Source: Peptostreptococcaceae bacterium (GTDB taxonomy: Bacteria; Bacillota; Clostridia; Peptostreptococcales; Filifactoraceae). Taken from it: a DNA stretch of 32,122 bases. The DNA lies in contig JAUNKE010000028.1 of NCBI GenBank assembly GCA_030532905.1, positions 1-32,122 on the forward strand, given 5' to 3'. A program made the position numbers and the translations under genes. Positions 1 to 9,489 of this stretch are shown piece by piece. Each line of letters begins with the position of its first letter. The stretch's first letter is position 1. The notes beneath the pieces were generated by a model, which worked only from the letters and a program-made list of their open reading frames with translations, had not been told where the DNA came from and made no database searches.

Positions 1-26
1 TTTCTCAACAGCTGATAACTTCGGTT

Positions 27-432
27 GTTTTACCTTCCCTCTAAGGAATTGATACAGTGCTTCTACTTCTGCTTCCGCATTTGCTTCTACTTCCACTTCT
101 TTATTGTTTTACCTTCCCTCTAAGGAATTGATACGATTGCCAAATAGGAGCTCTCGTGAGCTGGAGCGCTGAACGGGTCAATGTTTTACCTTCCCTCTAA
201 GGAATTGATACTTATCCAATCCGATCATGTAATGGCCTGGGAGGTAGGGAACTAGTTTTACCTTCCCTCTAAGGAATTGATACCCGTGAACCGTACCATA
301 ATGCTTCCATTCGTAAAACTCATCTCTATAGTTTTACCTTCCCTCTAAGGAATTGATACTCTACAGGACCCCATTCTATGATGTAGCCTGGGTTAGATGA
401 ATCGTTTTACCTTCCCTCTAAGGATTATGATT
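27..432 (+). CRISPR. CRISPR array, trailer end, six repeats and five spacers
   Basis: Five identical 29-nt repeats lie at 27-55, 106-134, 183-211, 255-283 and 331-359. A sixth, at 404-432, matches for 21 nt and then diverges. The repeat begins GTTTTACC and ends ATTGATAC. Spacers are 50, 48, 43, 47 and 44 nt, which is long and variable. The degenerate last repeat marks the trailer end, and the 3' octamer resembles the AUUGAAAC-type crRNA 5' handle of type I-B and type III systems, so transcription is probably on the + strand with leader and cas genes left of the window. The subtype cannot be settled without cas genes. More repeats may lie to the left. Confidence 0.95.
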
Positions 433-548
433 CTCCTTTTCAAACAACAGAATGGAATATAGAAATTGATAATGGAATTCGTGATGCTACGGATTCTTTT
501 TTTGTTTTGAAATGGATTTTGGGGATTCAAAACCAAGTGAGGAATTTA

Positions 549-620
549 AAGTACAGCAAAAATTTTATATAAATCCGTTCCGATGGAACGGCGGAACGGT
601 GGGGTCACCGTTCCCTACAA
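549..620 (-). repeat. Intergenic two-hairpin repeat, short form, copy 1
   Basis: Read on the minus strand this starts with GTAGGGAACGG. It has a 9-bp stem (593-601 with 606-614, 4-nt loop) and a second 7-bp stem (575-581 with 585-591, 3-nt loop). The adjoining sequence at 549-577 (AAGTACAGC followed by an A/T-rich run) is repeated at 817-845. The same two-hairpin module occurs at 1598-1639, 28532-28571 and 28767-28806. No coding potential. Confidence 0.85.
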
Positions 621-678
621 AGTGGTAAAAATTTTGTTTGTATTCAAAATAAATTTTGAGTGCTATGATAAAAATTTT

Positions 679-765
679 AGTTAGAATCCATGCATGGGTT
701 GACGAGATATACAATGAGTGAAGTGAGATTGTATATCCGTAACCTACTGCCTTCGTTCCCTACAA
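679..765 (+). repeat. Intergenic repeat, cruciform module, copy a
   Basis: Contains the conserved core CATGCATGGGTTGACGAG, then an inverted pair GATATACAA / TTGTATATC, then CCGTAACCTAC and a GTTCCCTACAA end. The left outer arm is altered compared with the copy at 917-1002. It is followed by about 50 nt of unrelated A/T-rich sequence before the next module. Confidence 0.8.
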
Positions 766-842
766 GTTATTCAAGATAAGTTTGAGAGGGAAATTTTACT
801 TTTGGATTGCATTTTGAAGTACAGCAAAAATTTTACATAAAT

Positions 843-1002
843 CCGTTCCGATGGAACGGCGGAACGGTGGGGTTCTAGACCTAACCTGATTTTCAAGCAA
901 AGCGGTGAAAATCTTTGGTAGGTCACATGCATGGGTTGACGAGATATACAACGACCAACGGGAGATTGTATATCCGTAACCTACTGCCACCGTTCCCTAC
1001 AA
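843..1002 (-). repeat. Intergenic repeat, long form with terminal inverted repeats
   Basis: The 9-bp arms that close the short hairpin in other copies (GGAACGGTG at 861-869 and CACCGTTCC at 988-996) are here separated by 118 nt. That interior carries a nested inverted structure: GTAGGT 918-923 with ACCTAC 979-984, and GATATACAA 943-951 with TTGTATATC 966-974. The second hairpin (843-849 with 853-859) is intact. The layout resembles a miniature inverted-repeat element, or a long form from which the short forms were derived by internal deletion. Confidence 0.8.
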
Positions 1003-1061
1003 AGTGTTGAAAATTTTGTTTGCATTTAAACCAAATTTTGAGCGCAGCGATGAAAATCTTT

Positions 1062-1147
1062 GGTAGGTTCCATGCATGGGTTGACGAGATATACAATGAG
1101 CGCAGGGAGATTGTGTATTCGCAACCTACGGCCTTCGTTCCCTACAA
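1062..1147 (+). repeat. Intergenic repeat, cruciform module, copy c
   Basis: Third copy of the module. It starts 145 bp after the copy at 917 and 146 bp before the next, so these three form a tandem direct array. The inner arm is changed to TTGTGTATT but still pairs with GATATACAA through G-U wobbles, as expected if the pairing matters in RNA. The linker that follows (1141-1206) is nearly identical to 614-679. Confidence 0.8.
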
Positions 1148-1207
1148 AGTGGTAAAAATTTTGTTTGTATTCAAAATAAATTTTTGAGAGCAGCGATAAA
1201 AATTCCA

Positions 1208-1277
1208 GGCAGGTCACATGCATGGGTTGACGAGATATACAGCGACCGCAGGGAGATTGTATGTCCGTAACCTACAA
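1208..1277 (+). repeat. Intergenic repeat, cruciform module, copy d
   Basis: Fourth copy, lacking the GTTCCCTACAA end. The inner arms are GATATACAG and TTGTATGTC, which pair along their whole length if two G-U wobbles are allowed. It ends the tandem array. Confidence 0.8.
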
Positions 1278-1576
1278 GTTCTAATTTTGAAAAAAAGATA
1301 TAAACAAAATATGAACTACAGATAAAGAAGAGAAAAAAGAACTACAAAAAACGAATTGCAAAAAGCTATATAAGTAGGAAGAAATTTTTTAAGCAAGATT
1401 AGAAAATTGGTTTTTCGATTGGGATTTAATTTTTAAAGTTGGATTTACGATTTGAGTTTTGGAAAAGGTGTTTCGGTTTTACAAATTGAAATCGTGGATA
1501 GAAATTTGCAATATGATTTTGGATTTTGGGATCTGGAAATTCATATTTTATTATGTTATTTGTTTTGAATAGCAGT
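1278..1576. other. A/T-rich non-coding stretch
   Basis: About 300 bases, very A/T-rich, with runs of A and of TTTT-rich sequence. Short open frames here have no ribosome-binding site and no recognisable product. I see no gene, tRNA or terminator. Confidence 0.6.
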
Positions 1577-1639
1577 ATTGTGATTACCATGTTGTAGGGA
1601 ACGATGACCCCATCGTTCCGCGACAAACAACATTTGTCG
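1577..1639 (+). repeat. Intergenic two-hairpin repeat, short form, copy 2
   Basis: First stem GGAACGATG 1598-1606 with CATCGTTCC 1611-1619, a G-C to A-T pair swap relative to the other copies. Second stem CGACAAA 1621-1627 with TTTGTCG 1633-1639, a different sequence from the other copies but again 7 bp. The upstream flank, TGTGATTACC then GTTGTAGGG, is shared with the copy near 28746-28806. Confidence 0.85.
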
Positions 1640-1796
1640 AGACAAAAGAATGATACTTTTCAAAGGCAGAATGGGACTCGAGATTTTAATGTTTGTTTTA
1701 GTTTTGAAGATGATGTTGAATTTTTAAAAAGTTTCTCGGTTACCACAAAATCAGTTGGATTGTCAAGAAAAATTTTCCTAAATGGCAAAAAGCACC

Positions 1797-1824
1797 TTGA
1801 AAAATCGGGTCAAATGTGATAAAC
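1797..1824 (+). promoter_or_regulatory. Possible rpoB promoter
   Basis: TTGAAA (1797-1802), 16 nt, then GATAAA (1819-1824) preceded by a TG extension. It would give a leader of about 75 nt. An alternative -10, TACAAT, lies at 1826-1831. It is the best sigma-A-like match between the repeats and rpoB, but is based on consensus only. Confidence 0.4.
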
Positions 1825-1904
1825 TACAATAATGCTAATAGAACAAAATGGGTAATTATGACTTATTTTAGATTCTTTTTAATTTATTGAGAGGTGAAAT
1901 CTGA

Positions 1905-4900
1905 ATGCCACATCCACATCCTATTCAAATCGGAAAACGAGAAAGAATGAGTTTTTCAAGGATAAACGAGGTGACGAGTTTGCCGAATCTGATTGAGATT
2001 CAGCTGGATTCTTACAAATGGTTTATCGAAGAAGGACTGCGTGAAGTTTTTGAGGAAGTTTTTCCGATTGAAGATTATACCGGTAATATTCGATTGGAAT
2101 TTGTAGACTACTATTTGGAGGACGAGTCCAAATACGATGTTGAAGAAAGTAAAGAGCGTGATGTCAACTACGCGAGCCCGTTGCGCGTGCGCGTGAAGTT
2201 GATAGTACCGGATGAAGACGGCTCGAAGATAGTGAAAAATGAGGGTGGAGAACCTGTGTTCCTCGGGGATTTTCCATTGATGACAGATAAGGGGACATTT
2301 ATTATTAACGGTGCCGAGCGTGTTATCGTCAGTCAGTTGGTGCGTTCTCCGGGCGTATATTATGCGCAGGAGATTGACAAGTCCGGGAAAAAACTGATTT
2401 CTGCGACGGTTATCCCGAATCGTGGAGCTTGGCTTGAATATGAAACGGATTCGAATGATATTGTTTCCGTTCGAGTGGACCGCGATCGAAAACAACCGAT
2501 TACGATGCTGCTTAGAGCATTCGGGTACACGACCAATGATTTGATTCGCGACTTGATTGGAGAAGACGAGCGATTAGAGGCGACGCTTGGTAAGGACAGC
2601 ACGACTTCGAGAGAAGAGGCTCTTATCGAAATGTATAAAAAGCTTCGTCCGGGCGAGCCACCGACTTTGGAATCGGCGGAGTCTTTGTTCAATTCATTGT
2701 TTTTTGACCCGAAACGATATGACCTTGCGAAAGTCGGTCGTTTCAAATTTAATAAAAAACTGGCGATTTCGGGCAGAGCGACGGGTCGAGTGTTGTCCCG
2801 CGATGTATTCAATCCGAATACGGGCGAGATGATGTTCCCGAAAGGCTATCGATTGAATTTCGATGAATGCGGCGAAATTGAAGATACCGGATTGGATTCG
2901 GTTTTTGTTTACAGCGATGATGACAAAGAGGTGAAGATTGTCGGAAACCGATTTGTTGATATAAATAAATATGTGAATTTTGACATCAGCCACCTGAAAA
3001 TTAAGGAGAAGGTTCGCTTTGCGGTGCTCCGGGAACTTTTGGCGGAGGCGAAAGATGATGCGGAGCTTTTGGAACTGTTGAGCAAGAATAAGCGTCGATT
3101 GGTGCCGAAGCATATTACGGTGGAAGACATCGTCGCATCGGTGAGCTATCAGTTCAACTTGTTGAGCGGCGTCGGACATGTGGACGATATCGACCATTTG
3201 GGCAATCGTCGAGTTCGCTCGGTCGGTGAGCTTTTACAAAACCAATTCCGAATCGGTCTGTCGAGAATGGAGCGTGTCGTGCGTGAGCGTATGACGGTTC
3301 AGGATACGATGGAATTGACGCCGAACTCACTTATCAATATCCGTCCGGTGACGGCGGCGATTAAAGAGTTCTTCGGTTCTTCACAGCTTTCTCAATTTAT
3401 GGATCAGAACAATCCGTTGTCCGAGCTTACGCATAAACGAAGATTATCGGCTCTCGGACCGGGCGGTTTGTCGAGAGACCGAGCGGGCTTTGAGGTGCGT
3501 GATGTTCACTATTCGCATTACGGAAGAATGTGTCCGATCGAGACGCCGGAGGGTCCGAATATCGGATTGATAAACTCTTTGTCGGTGTATGCGAAAATCA
3601 ACGAATACGGATTTATCGAGTCGCCTTATCGAAAGGTGGACAGGAAAACGGGAATTGTAACCGATGAAATTATTTATTTGACGGCAGATCAGGAAGATTT
3701 ATATATTCGTGCACAGGCCAATGAGCCTTTGGATGCGGAAGGTCATTTTGTCAACGAGCGTGTGGCTTGTCGAACCGTTGCCGGTTCAGTACAGTTGATT
3801 CCGCGTGAGGATGTTGACTTTATGGATGTTTCGCCGAAGCAGGTGGTTTCGGTCGCGACGGCGATGATTCCGTTCTTGGAAAACGACGACGCGAACCGTG
3901 CGCTGATGGGTTCGAACATGCAGCGTCAGGCGGTACCGCTTGTTCGTAGAGAGGCGCCGATTATCGGAACATCGATTGAGTATCGCTCGGCGGTGGATTC
4001 CGGTGCGGTAGTCGTTGCGAAAAATGCGGGTGTTGTGCAAAAAGTTTCTGCAAGTTCCGTCGTTATCAAAACAGACAACGGCTCGCAGGATTTGTATAAA
4101 TTACTCAAGTTCAAAAGGTCGAACCAGGGAACCTGCATCAATCAAATTCCGGTTGTGAATGTGGGTGACCGTGTCGAAGTCGGCGAGGTGGTCGCGGACG
4201 GACCGGCGACCGACCATGGTGAAATCGCGTTGGGAAGAAACTGCCTAATCGGTTTTATGACTTGGGAAGGTTACAACTATGAGGACGCGATTCTAATCAA
4301 TGAGCGATTGGTTCGCGAGGACAGATTGTCAACGATTCATATCGAAGAATATGAATCCGAGGCGCGTGATACAAAGCTTGGACCGGAGGAAATCACTCGA
4401 GATATTCCGAATGTCGGAGAGGATGCACTCAAGAATTTGGACGAGCGCGGAATCATTCGAATCGGAGCCGAGGTGGAAGCCGGCGATATCTTAGTCGGAA
4501 AAGTTACGCCGAAGGGTGAGACGGAAATCACGCCGGAAGAGAGATTGCTTCGAGCGATTTTTGCGGAAAAGGCAAGAGAAGTTCGAGACACTTCGCTCAA
4601 AGTTCCACATGGAGAATCGGGTATCATCGTGGATATCAAAGTGTTCTCCAGAGAAAAAGGCGACGAATTGCCATCGGGCGTAAACGAATTGGTTCGTTGC
4701 TATATTGCAAAGAAGAGAAAAATAAATGTCGGTGACAAAATGGCGGGTCGTCATGGAAACAAAGGGGTAATTTCCAGAATTCTCCCTGAGGAAGATATGC
4801 CGTTCATGCCGGACGGAACACCGCTGGAAATTGTACTCAACCCGCTGGGCGTACCTTCGCGTATGAACATCGGTCAGGTGCTTGAAGTTCACCTCGGACT

Positions 4901-5633
4901 TGCCGCTAAAAAATTAGGCTGGCATGTCGCGACGCCGGTATTTGACGGAGCGAACGAAGAGGATATCTTTAACGCGCTCGAATTGGCGGGTTATGATAGA
5001 GATGGTAAAATCCAGCTTCAGGATGGACGAACCGGTGAGTATTTTGACAATCGCGTGACGGTGGGCTACATGTATATGCTCAAACTGCATCACTTGGTTG
5101 ACGACAAAATCCACGCTCGTTCCACCGGGCCGTATTCTCTGGTTACGCAGCAGCCGCTCGGCGGTAAGGCGCAGTTCGGGGGACAGCGTTTCGGAGAGAT
5201 GGAGGTTTGGGCACTGGAGGCTTACGGTGCGGCACATACCTTGCAGGAAATCCTGACGGTGAAGTCGGACGATGTCGTGGGTCGTGTGCGAACCTATGAG
5301 TCGATTGTCAAAGGACAAAATATTCCGGAGCCGGGCATTCCGGAGTCATTCAAGGTTCTTATCAAGGAGCTTCAATCACTTTGCCTGGATGTGAAATTGC
5401 TTACTGAAAATGATGAAGAAATCGAAGTTCGCGACGGAGCGGATGACTATGTGGTATCGGATTCGATTGTGAAAGAAGAGTATGTCGAAGAAGAGCGCGA
5501 CGATATGATTGAGGTGGACATTACACGAGATGCAAGTTCGGACAGCGCATACTATGAGATACCGGAGCAGGATGATGACGACATCATTGATGACGACAAT
5601 GACTTCTATGACGACGACGATGAGGATTTTTAA
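1905..5633 (+). CDS. rpoB: DNA-directed RNA polymerase subunit beta
   Basis: Beta subunit of RNA polymerase (1242 aa), which with beta' forms the catalytic core and the rifampicin pocket. The rifampicin cluster begins at G491 ([14 protein letters not shown]). Q497, D500, H510 and S515 correspond to E. coli Q513, D516, H526 and S531 and all have the wild-type residue, so susceptibility is predicted at these sites. Other family motifs include [24 protein letters not shown] and the C-terminal [18 protein letters not shown]. The last 75 or so residues form an unusually acidic tail rich in D and E. The ATG at 1905 is chosen because GAGGTG lies 8 nt upstream. rpoC follows after 50 nt. No rplJ/rplL precedes it; the neighbours on that side are repeats and a CRISPR array. 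Confidence 0.99.
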   Translation: MPHPHPIQIGKRERMSFSRINEVTSLPNLIEIQLDSYKWFIEEGLREVFEEVFPIEDYTGNIRLEFVDYYLEDESKYDVEESKERDVNYASPLRVRVKLIVPDEDGSKIVKNEGGEPVFLGDFPLMTDKGTFIINGAERVIVSQLVRSPGVYYAQEIDKSGKKLISATVIPNRGAWLEYETDSNDIVSVRVDRDRKQPITMLLRAFGYTTNDLIRDLIGEDERLEATLGKDSTTSREEALIEMYKKLRPGEPPTLESAESLFNSLFFDPKRYDLAKVGRFKFNKKLAISGRATGRVLSRDVFNPNTGEMMFPKGYRLNFDECGEIEDTGLDSVFVYSDDDKEVKIVGNRFVDINKYVNFDISHLKIKEKVRFAVLRELLAEAKDDAELLELLSKNKRRLVPKHITVEDIVASVSYQFNLLSGVGHVDDIDHLGNRRVRSVGELLQNQFRIGLSRMERVVRERMTVQDTMELTPNSLINIRPVTAAIKEFFGSSQLSQFMDQNNPLSELTHKRRLSALGPGGLSRDRAGFEVRDVHYSHYGRMCPIETPEGPNIGLINSLSVYAKINEYGFIESPYRKVDRKTGIVTDEIIYLTADQEDLYIRAQANEPLDAEGHFVNERVACRTVAGSVQLIPREDVDFMDVSPKQVVSVATAMIPFLENDDANRALMGSNMQRQAVPLVRREAPIIGTSIEYRSAVDSGAVVVAKNAGVVQKVSASSVVIKTDNGSQDLYKLLKFKRSNQGTCINQIPVVNVGDRVEVGEVVADGPATDHGEIALGRNCLIGFMTWEGYNYEDAILINERLVREDRLSTIHIEEYESEARDTKLGPEEITRDIPNVGEDALKNLDERGIIRIGAEVEAGDILVGKVTPKGETEITPEERLLRAIFAEKAREVRDTSLKVPHGESGIIVDIKVFSREKGDELPSGVNELVRCYIAKKRKINVGDKMAGRHGNKGVISRILPEEDMPFMPDGTPLEIVLNPLGVPSRMNIGQVLEVHLGLAAKKLGWHVATPVFDGANEEDIFNALELAGYDRDGKIQLQDGRTGEYFDNRVTVGYMYMLKLHHLVDDKIHARSTGPYSLVTQQPLGGKAQFGGQRFGEMEVWALEAYGAAHTLQEILTVKSDDVVGRVRTYESIVKGQNIPEPGIPESFKVLIKELQSLCLDVKLLTENDEEIEVRDGADDYVVSDSIVKEEYVEEERDDMIEVDITRDASSDSAYYEIPEQDDDDIIDDDNDFYDDDDEDF

Positions 5634-5683
5634 CTTTTGCTCACAATTTCCGTATGAATTAAAAATGAAGGGAGCGACACTCC

Positions 5684-8600
5684 TTGTTTGAATTAGAAAA
5701 TTTTGAATCAATAAGAATCGGTTTGGCATCGTCCGACAAAGTCCGCGAATGGTCTTTCGGCGAAGTAAAGAAACCGGAAACAATCAACTATAGAACACTC
5801 AAACCGGAAAAAGACGGTTTGTTCTGCGAGGCAATCTTCGGGCCGACGAAGGACTGGGAATGTCATTGCGGAAAATACAAAAAAGACAGAGCGCGACACA
5901 AGGGCGTAATCTGTGACAAATGTGGGGTCGAAGTAACCAGAGCCAAAGTTCGACGCGAGCGTATGGGTCATATCGAATTGGCGACACCGGTTTCTCACAT
6001 CTGGTATTTCAAAGGGATTCCGTCTCGTATGGGATTGCTTTTGGATATGTCTCCGAGACTGTTGGAAAAGGTATTGTACTTTGCCAACTATGTCGTCATC
6101 GACGCGATGGAGACCGACCTTGTGGAGAACACTTTGCTGACGGAAAAAGAATATCGCGATGCGATTGAAAAATTCGGCCGCAATTCTTTCGTTGCGAAAA
6201 TGGGTGCGGAAGCCATCAAGGAAATTTTGCAAAAAATCGACTTGGAAGAGCTTTCCAAAGAACTCAAAGCGAGACTCAAGGATGCGACCGGTCAAAAGCG
6301 TGTTAAAACGATTCGTCGTTTGGAAGTGGTCGATGCGCTTCGCCAATCGGGAAATGACCCGTCGTGGATGATTCTCGATGTGGTGCCGGTGATTCCGCCG
6401 GAGCTTCGTCCGATGGTACAGCTTGACGGTGGTCGATTTGCGACTTCCGACCTCAACGATTTGTACCGACGCGTTATCAATCGTAACAACCGTTTGAAAA
6501 AATTACTTGAGCTCGGTGCGCCGGACATCATCGTGCGCAATGAGAAAAGAATGTTGCAGGAAGCGGTTGACGCGCTCATAGACAACGGGCGAAAAGGAAG
6601 ACCGGTTACGGGACCGGGCAACCGACCGCTCAAATCGCTTTCGGACATGCTCAAAGGAAAGCAGGGTCGATTCAGACAAAACCTGCTCGGAAAGCGTGTT
6701 GACTATTCCGGCCGTTCGGTTATCGTCGTCGGACCGGAGCTTAAATTCTATCAATGCGGTTTGCCGAAGACGATGGCGCTTGAATTGTTCAAGCCATTTG
6801 TCATGAATGAGCTCGTAGCGCGAGGATATTCGCAAAATATCAAAAATGCGAAGCGTTTGGTGGAAAAAGTGCGTCCGGAAGTATGGGATGTGCTCGAAGA
6901 AGTTATTCAAGGGCATCCGGTGCTGCTGAATCGTGCGCCGACACTTCACCGTTTGGGAATCCAAGCATTTGAGCCGGTTCTCGTGGAAGGAAAGGCAATC
7001 AAATTGCATCCGCTCGTTTGTACGGCGTACAATGCGGACTTCGACGGCGATCAGATGGCGGTGCATGTGCCGTTGTCCGTAGAGGCTCAAGCGGAGGGAA
7101 GATTCCTGATGCTTTCGCCGAACAATATTTTGGCACCGAAAGACGGCTCGCCGATTACGACACCGTCACAGGATATGGTGCTCGGCTCCTATTATTTGAC
7201 GATGGAAGAGCCGGGAGCAAAAGGTACGGGAATGATTTTCAAAGACTACAATGAAATGATTTTGGCGTACTACAATAAGGAAGTTCATCTTCATGCGCGT
7301 GTCAAAGTGCGTGTGAAATTGGATGCGGAAGATAAGGGTCAGTTGGTGGAATCGACCGTCGGACGATTCATATTCAACCAAAATGTTCCGCAGGATTTAG
7401 GATATATCAATCGAGAAGTGGACAAATATTCACTCGAAGTGGATTTTGTCTTGAGCAAGAGCCAGCTCGGTAAAGTAATCGACAGATGTTTCAGACGACA
7501 TGGAAATACGGAAACCGCGCTGATGCTCGACAAGGTAAAAAATCTCGGATTTAGATATTCGACCAAGGGAGCGATTACCGTTTCCGTAGCGGATATGGAA
7601 ATTCCGGAAGAGAAAAAATCACTCATCGCCGAAGCGGAGCAGAAAGTTGCCGTTTACGAAAAATCTTATCGTCGCGGATTGATGTCCAACGACGAGCGCT
7701 ATGACCGCGTTATAGAAACTTGGTCAAAGACGACGGATATGGTAACGGATGCATTGATGAGAAATCTCGGCGACTTGAACAATATCAACATCATGGCGGT
7801 ATCGGGAGCGCGTGGTTCCAAGAACCAGATTCGTCAGCTTGCGGGAATGCGCGGTCTGATGGCGAATGCGTCCGGTAAGACGGTCGAGATTCCAATCAAA
7901 TCCAACTTCCGTGAAGGACTGACCGTTTTGGAATACTTTACTTCATCGCATGGTGCGCGTAAAGGACTTGCCGATACGGCGCTGAGAACGGCGGACTCCG
8001 GATATTTGACGAGAAGATTGGTCGATGTTTCGCAGGATGTCATCATTCGTGAGCTGGATTGCGGAACGACCGAAGGAATCGAAGTACGAGCATTCCGAGA
8101 CGGAAATGAAGAAATAGAAAAACTGTATGACCGAATCGTCGGACGATATCCGGTCAGCGATATCATTCATCCGAAGACAAAAGAAGTGATTGTTCACAGC
8201 GAAGATATGATTACCGAGGAAAAAGCGGAAGCGGTTATCGCAGCGGGAATCGAATCCGTAGTTTTGCGTACTGTACTCAACTGCGAATCCAAGCATGGTG
8301 TCTGTGCAAAATGTTATGGACGAAACTTGGCGACCGGCAAAAATGTCAATGTGGGTGAAGCGGTCGGAATTATCGCCGCGCAGTCCATCGGTGAGCCGGG
8401 TACACAGCTTACGATGAGAACATTCCACACGGGCGGAGTTGCCGGCGGCGATATCACGCAAGGTCTTCCGAGGGTTGAGGAGCTTTTCGAGGCTCGAAAA
8501 CCGAAAGGATTGGCAACCATTACCGAAGTGGCGGGAACCGTTCACTTCGTCGATAAAGGAAAACGCAGCGACATCATCGTCCTTGCCGACGACGGTGTGG

Positions 8601-9283
8601 AGCATGAATATCAGATTCCTTACGGCTCCATCATTAAAGTGGAAGAAGGGCAGCGCGTTGAGCCGGGTGACCAGTTGACGCAGGGCTCCATCAATCCGCA
8701 GGACATTTTGCGAGTCAAAGGTGTAACGGGCGTTCAGGACTATATTGTAAAAGAAGTTCAGCGTGTGTATAAGCTGCAAGGGGTTGATGTAAACGACAAG
8801 CATATCGAAATCATCGCCCGACAGATGCTCGGCAAAGTAAAAATCGAAGAGCCGAATGACAGCTCATTCCTTTCCGGTTCTCTTGTTAGCGTGGCGGAGG
8901 TGAAAAGAACCAATGCGATGCTTGAAGCGGAAGGATTGGAGCCGGCGACCTACAAGCAGACTTTGCTCGGAATCACCAAAGCATCGCTTGCGACGGATTC
9001 CTTCCTGTCGGCGGCATCATTCCAAGAGACGACCAGAGTATTGACCGAAGCGGCGATCAAAGGAAGCAAGGACAATCTGATTGGACTCAAAGAAAATGTC
9101 ATCATCGGTAAACTGATTCCTGCGGGAACCGGTCTGAAACGATACAAGGCGATTGAAATTTTGGGTGGCGAGCCGGCAGTGGAAGAAATCCAAGAAGAAA
9201 TCACCGAGCCGATAACGGAAATCGTGGATACGATGGAAGCGGTTGAAACAATCGAAACCGAAGCGGAATTTGACGATATTTAA
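5684..9283 (+). CDS. rpoC: DNA-directed RNA polymerase subunit beta'
   Basis: Beta' subunit (1199 aa), carrying the catalytic magnesium site. The NADFDGDQ motif starts at N450, giving the Mg-binding aspartates D452, D454 and D456. The N-terminal zinc ribbon uses C60, C62, C77 and C80. The second zinc site is C793, C867, C874 and C877. The bridge helix and trigger loop are seen as [20 protein letters not shown] followed by HTGGVA. The start is a TTG at 5684 with GGGAG ending 9 nt upstream, and it gives the expected [17 protein letters not shown]-terminus. The C-terminus is a short glutamate-rich tail. It is probably cotranscribed with rpoB, and a strong terminator follows. The usual rpsL-rpsG-fusA genes are not downstream. 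Confidence 0.99.
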   Translation: MFELENFESIRIGLASSDKVREWSFGEVKKPETINYRTLKPEKDGLFCEAIFGPTKDWECHCGKYKKDRARHKGVICDKCGVEVTRAKVRRERMGHIELATPVSHIWYFKGIPSRMGLLLDMSPRLLEKVLYFANYVVIDAMETDLVENTLLTEKEYRDAIEKFGRNSFVAKMGAEAIKEILQKIDLEELSKELKARLKDATGQKRVKTIRRLEVVDALRQSGNDPSWMILDVVPVIPPELRPMVQLDGGRFATSDLNDLYRRVINRNNRLKKLLELGAPDIIVRNEKRMLQEAVDALIDNGRKGRPVTGPGNRPLKSLSDMLKGKQGRFRQNLLGKRVDYSGRSVIVVGPELKFYQCGLPKTMALELFKPFVMNELVARGYSQNIKNAKRLVEKVRPEVWDVLEEVIQGHPVLLNRAPTLHRLGIQAFEPVLVEGKAIKLHPLVCTAYNADFDGDQMAVHVPLSVEAQAEGRFLMLSPNNILAPKDGSPITTPSQDMVLGSYYLTMEEPGAKGTGMIFKDYNEMILAYYNKEVHLHARVKVRVKLDAEDKGQLVESTVGRFIFNQNVPQDLGYINREVDKYSLEVDFVLSKSQLGKVIDRCFRRHGNTETALMLDKVKNLGFRYSTKGAITVSVADMEIPEEKKSLIAEAEQKVAVYEKSYRRGLMSNDERYDRVIETWSKTTDMVTDALMRNLGDLNNINIMAVSGARGSKNQIRQLAGMRGLMANASGKTVEIPIKSNFREGLTVLEYFTSSHGARKGLADTALRTADSGYLTRRLVDVSQDVIIRELDCGTTEGIEVRAFRDGNEEIEKLYDRIVGRYPVSDIIHPKTKEVIVHSEDMITEEKAEAVIAAGIESVVLRTVLNCESKHGVCAKCYGRNLATGKNVNVGEAVGIIAAQSIGEPGTQLTMRTFHTGGVAGGDITQGLPRVEELFEARKPKGLATITEVAGTVHFVDKGKRSDIIVLADDGVEHEYQIPYGSIIKVEEGQRVEPGDQLTQGSINPQDILRVKGVTGVQDYIVKEVQRVYKLQGVDVNDKHIEIIARQMLGKVKIEEPNDSSFLSGSLVSVAEVKRTNAMLEAEGLEPATYKQTLLGITKASLATDSFLSAASFQETTRVLTEAAIKGSKDNLIGLKENVIIGKLIPAGTGLKRYKAIEILGGEPAVEEIQEEITEPITEIVDTMEAVETIETEAEFDDI

Positions 9284-9289
9284 AAAACA

Positions 9290-9333
9290 AACCTGAGTGT
9301 GCATCACAATGTACCGCTCAGGTTTTTTCTTTT
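9290..9333 (+). terminator. Intrinsic terminator of rpoBC
   Basis: AACCTGAG (9290-9297) pairs with CTCAGGTT (9317-9324). The inner arms GTGCAT and ATGTAC extend the stem with one G-U pair. A T-rich tract follows immediately. Confidence 0.9.
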
Positions 9334-9362
9334 GGGCGAGCGTTATCGTAAACAAAAAAGAC

Positions 9363-9391
9363 TTGACAAATTTGCCGATAGAAAATAAAAT
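9363..9391 (+). promoter_or_regulatory. Sigma-A-type promoter for the GGDEF gene
   Basis: TTGACA (9363-9368), exactly 17 nt, TAAAAT (9386-9391). It lies just after the rpoC terminator and implies a transcript start near 9398, so the GGDEF gene is transcribed independently of rpoBC. Confidence 0.75.
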
Positions 9392-9417
9392 AAGAATCTA
9401 AGTAAAAATTCAACGGC

Positions 9418-9451
9418 TTCGTTTCAAAATATTTTCGTTTTTTGAAACGAA
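9418..9451 (+). promoter_or_regulatory. Perfect 12-bp inverted repeat in the GGDEF gene leader
   Basis: TTCGTTTCAAAA (9418-9429) and TTTTGAAACGAA (9440-9451) flank a 10-nt loop. It lies about 20 nt downstream of the predicted start of transcription and 18 nt before the AGGAGG at 9470-9475. No T-tract follows, so it is not a standard terminator. It could be a leader hairpin or an operator. Confidence 0.55.
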
Positions 9452-9489
9452 AAATGGGTATCAGTTTTTAGGAGGACGGATTCTTATTT

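Noticed and set aside
426..560. Stop-free stretch just after the last CRISPR repeat, reading like YDSPFQTTEWNIEIDNG
   Set aside because: It has a protein-like composition but no start codon or ribosome-binding site and is under 50 codons. It may be a gene remnant, but this cannot be supported.
796..1223. Two minus-strand open frames of about 65 codons
   Set aside because: They lie entirely in the repeat modules and owe their length to repeat structure. No ribosome-binding site.
1604..1819. 71-codon open frame before rpoB
   Set aside because: It starts inside the first hairpin of a repeat copy, lacks a ribosome-binding site and has no recognisable motif.
7943..8803. 286-codon minus-strand open frame
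   Set aside because: Antisense shadow of rpoC, whose product is unambiguous there.
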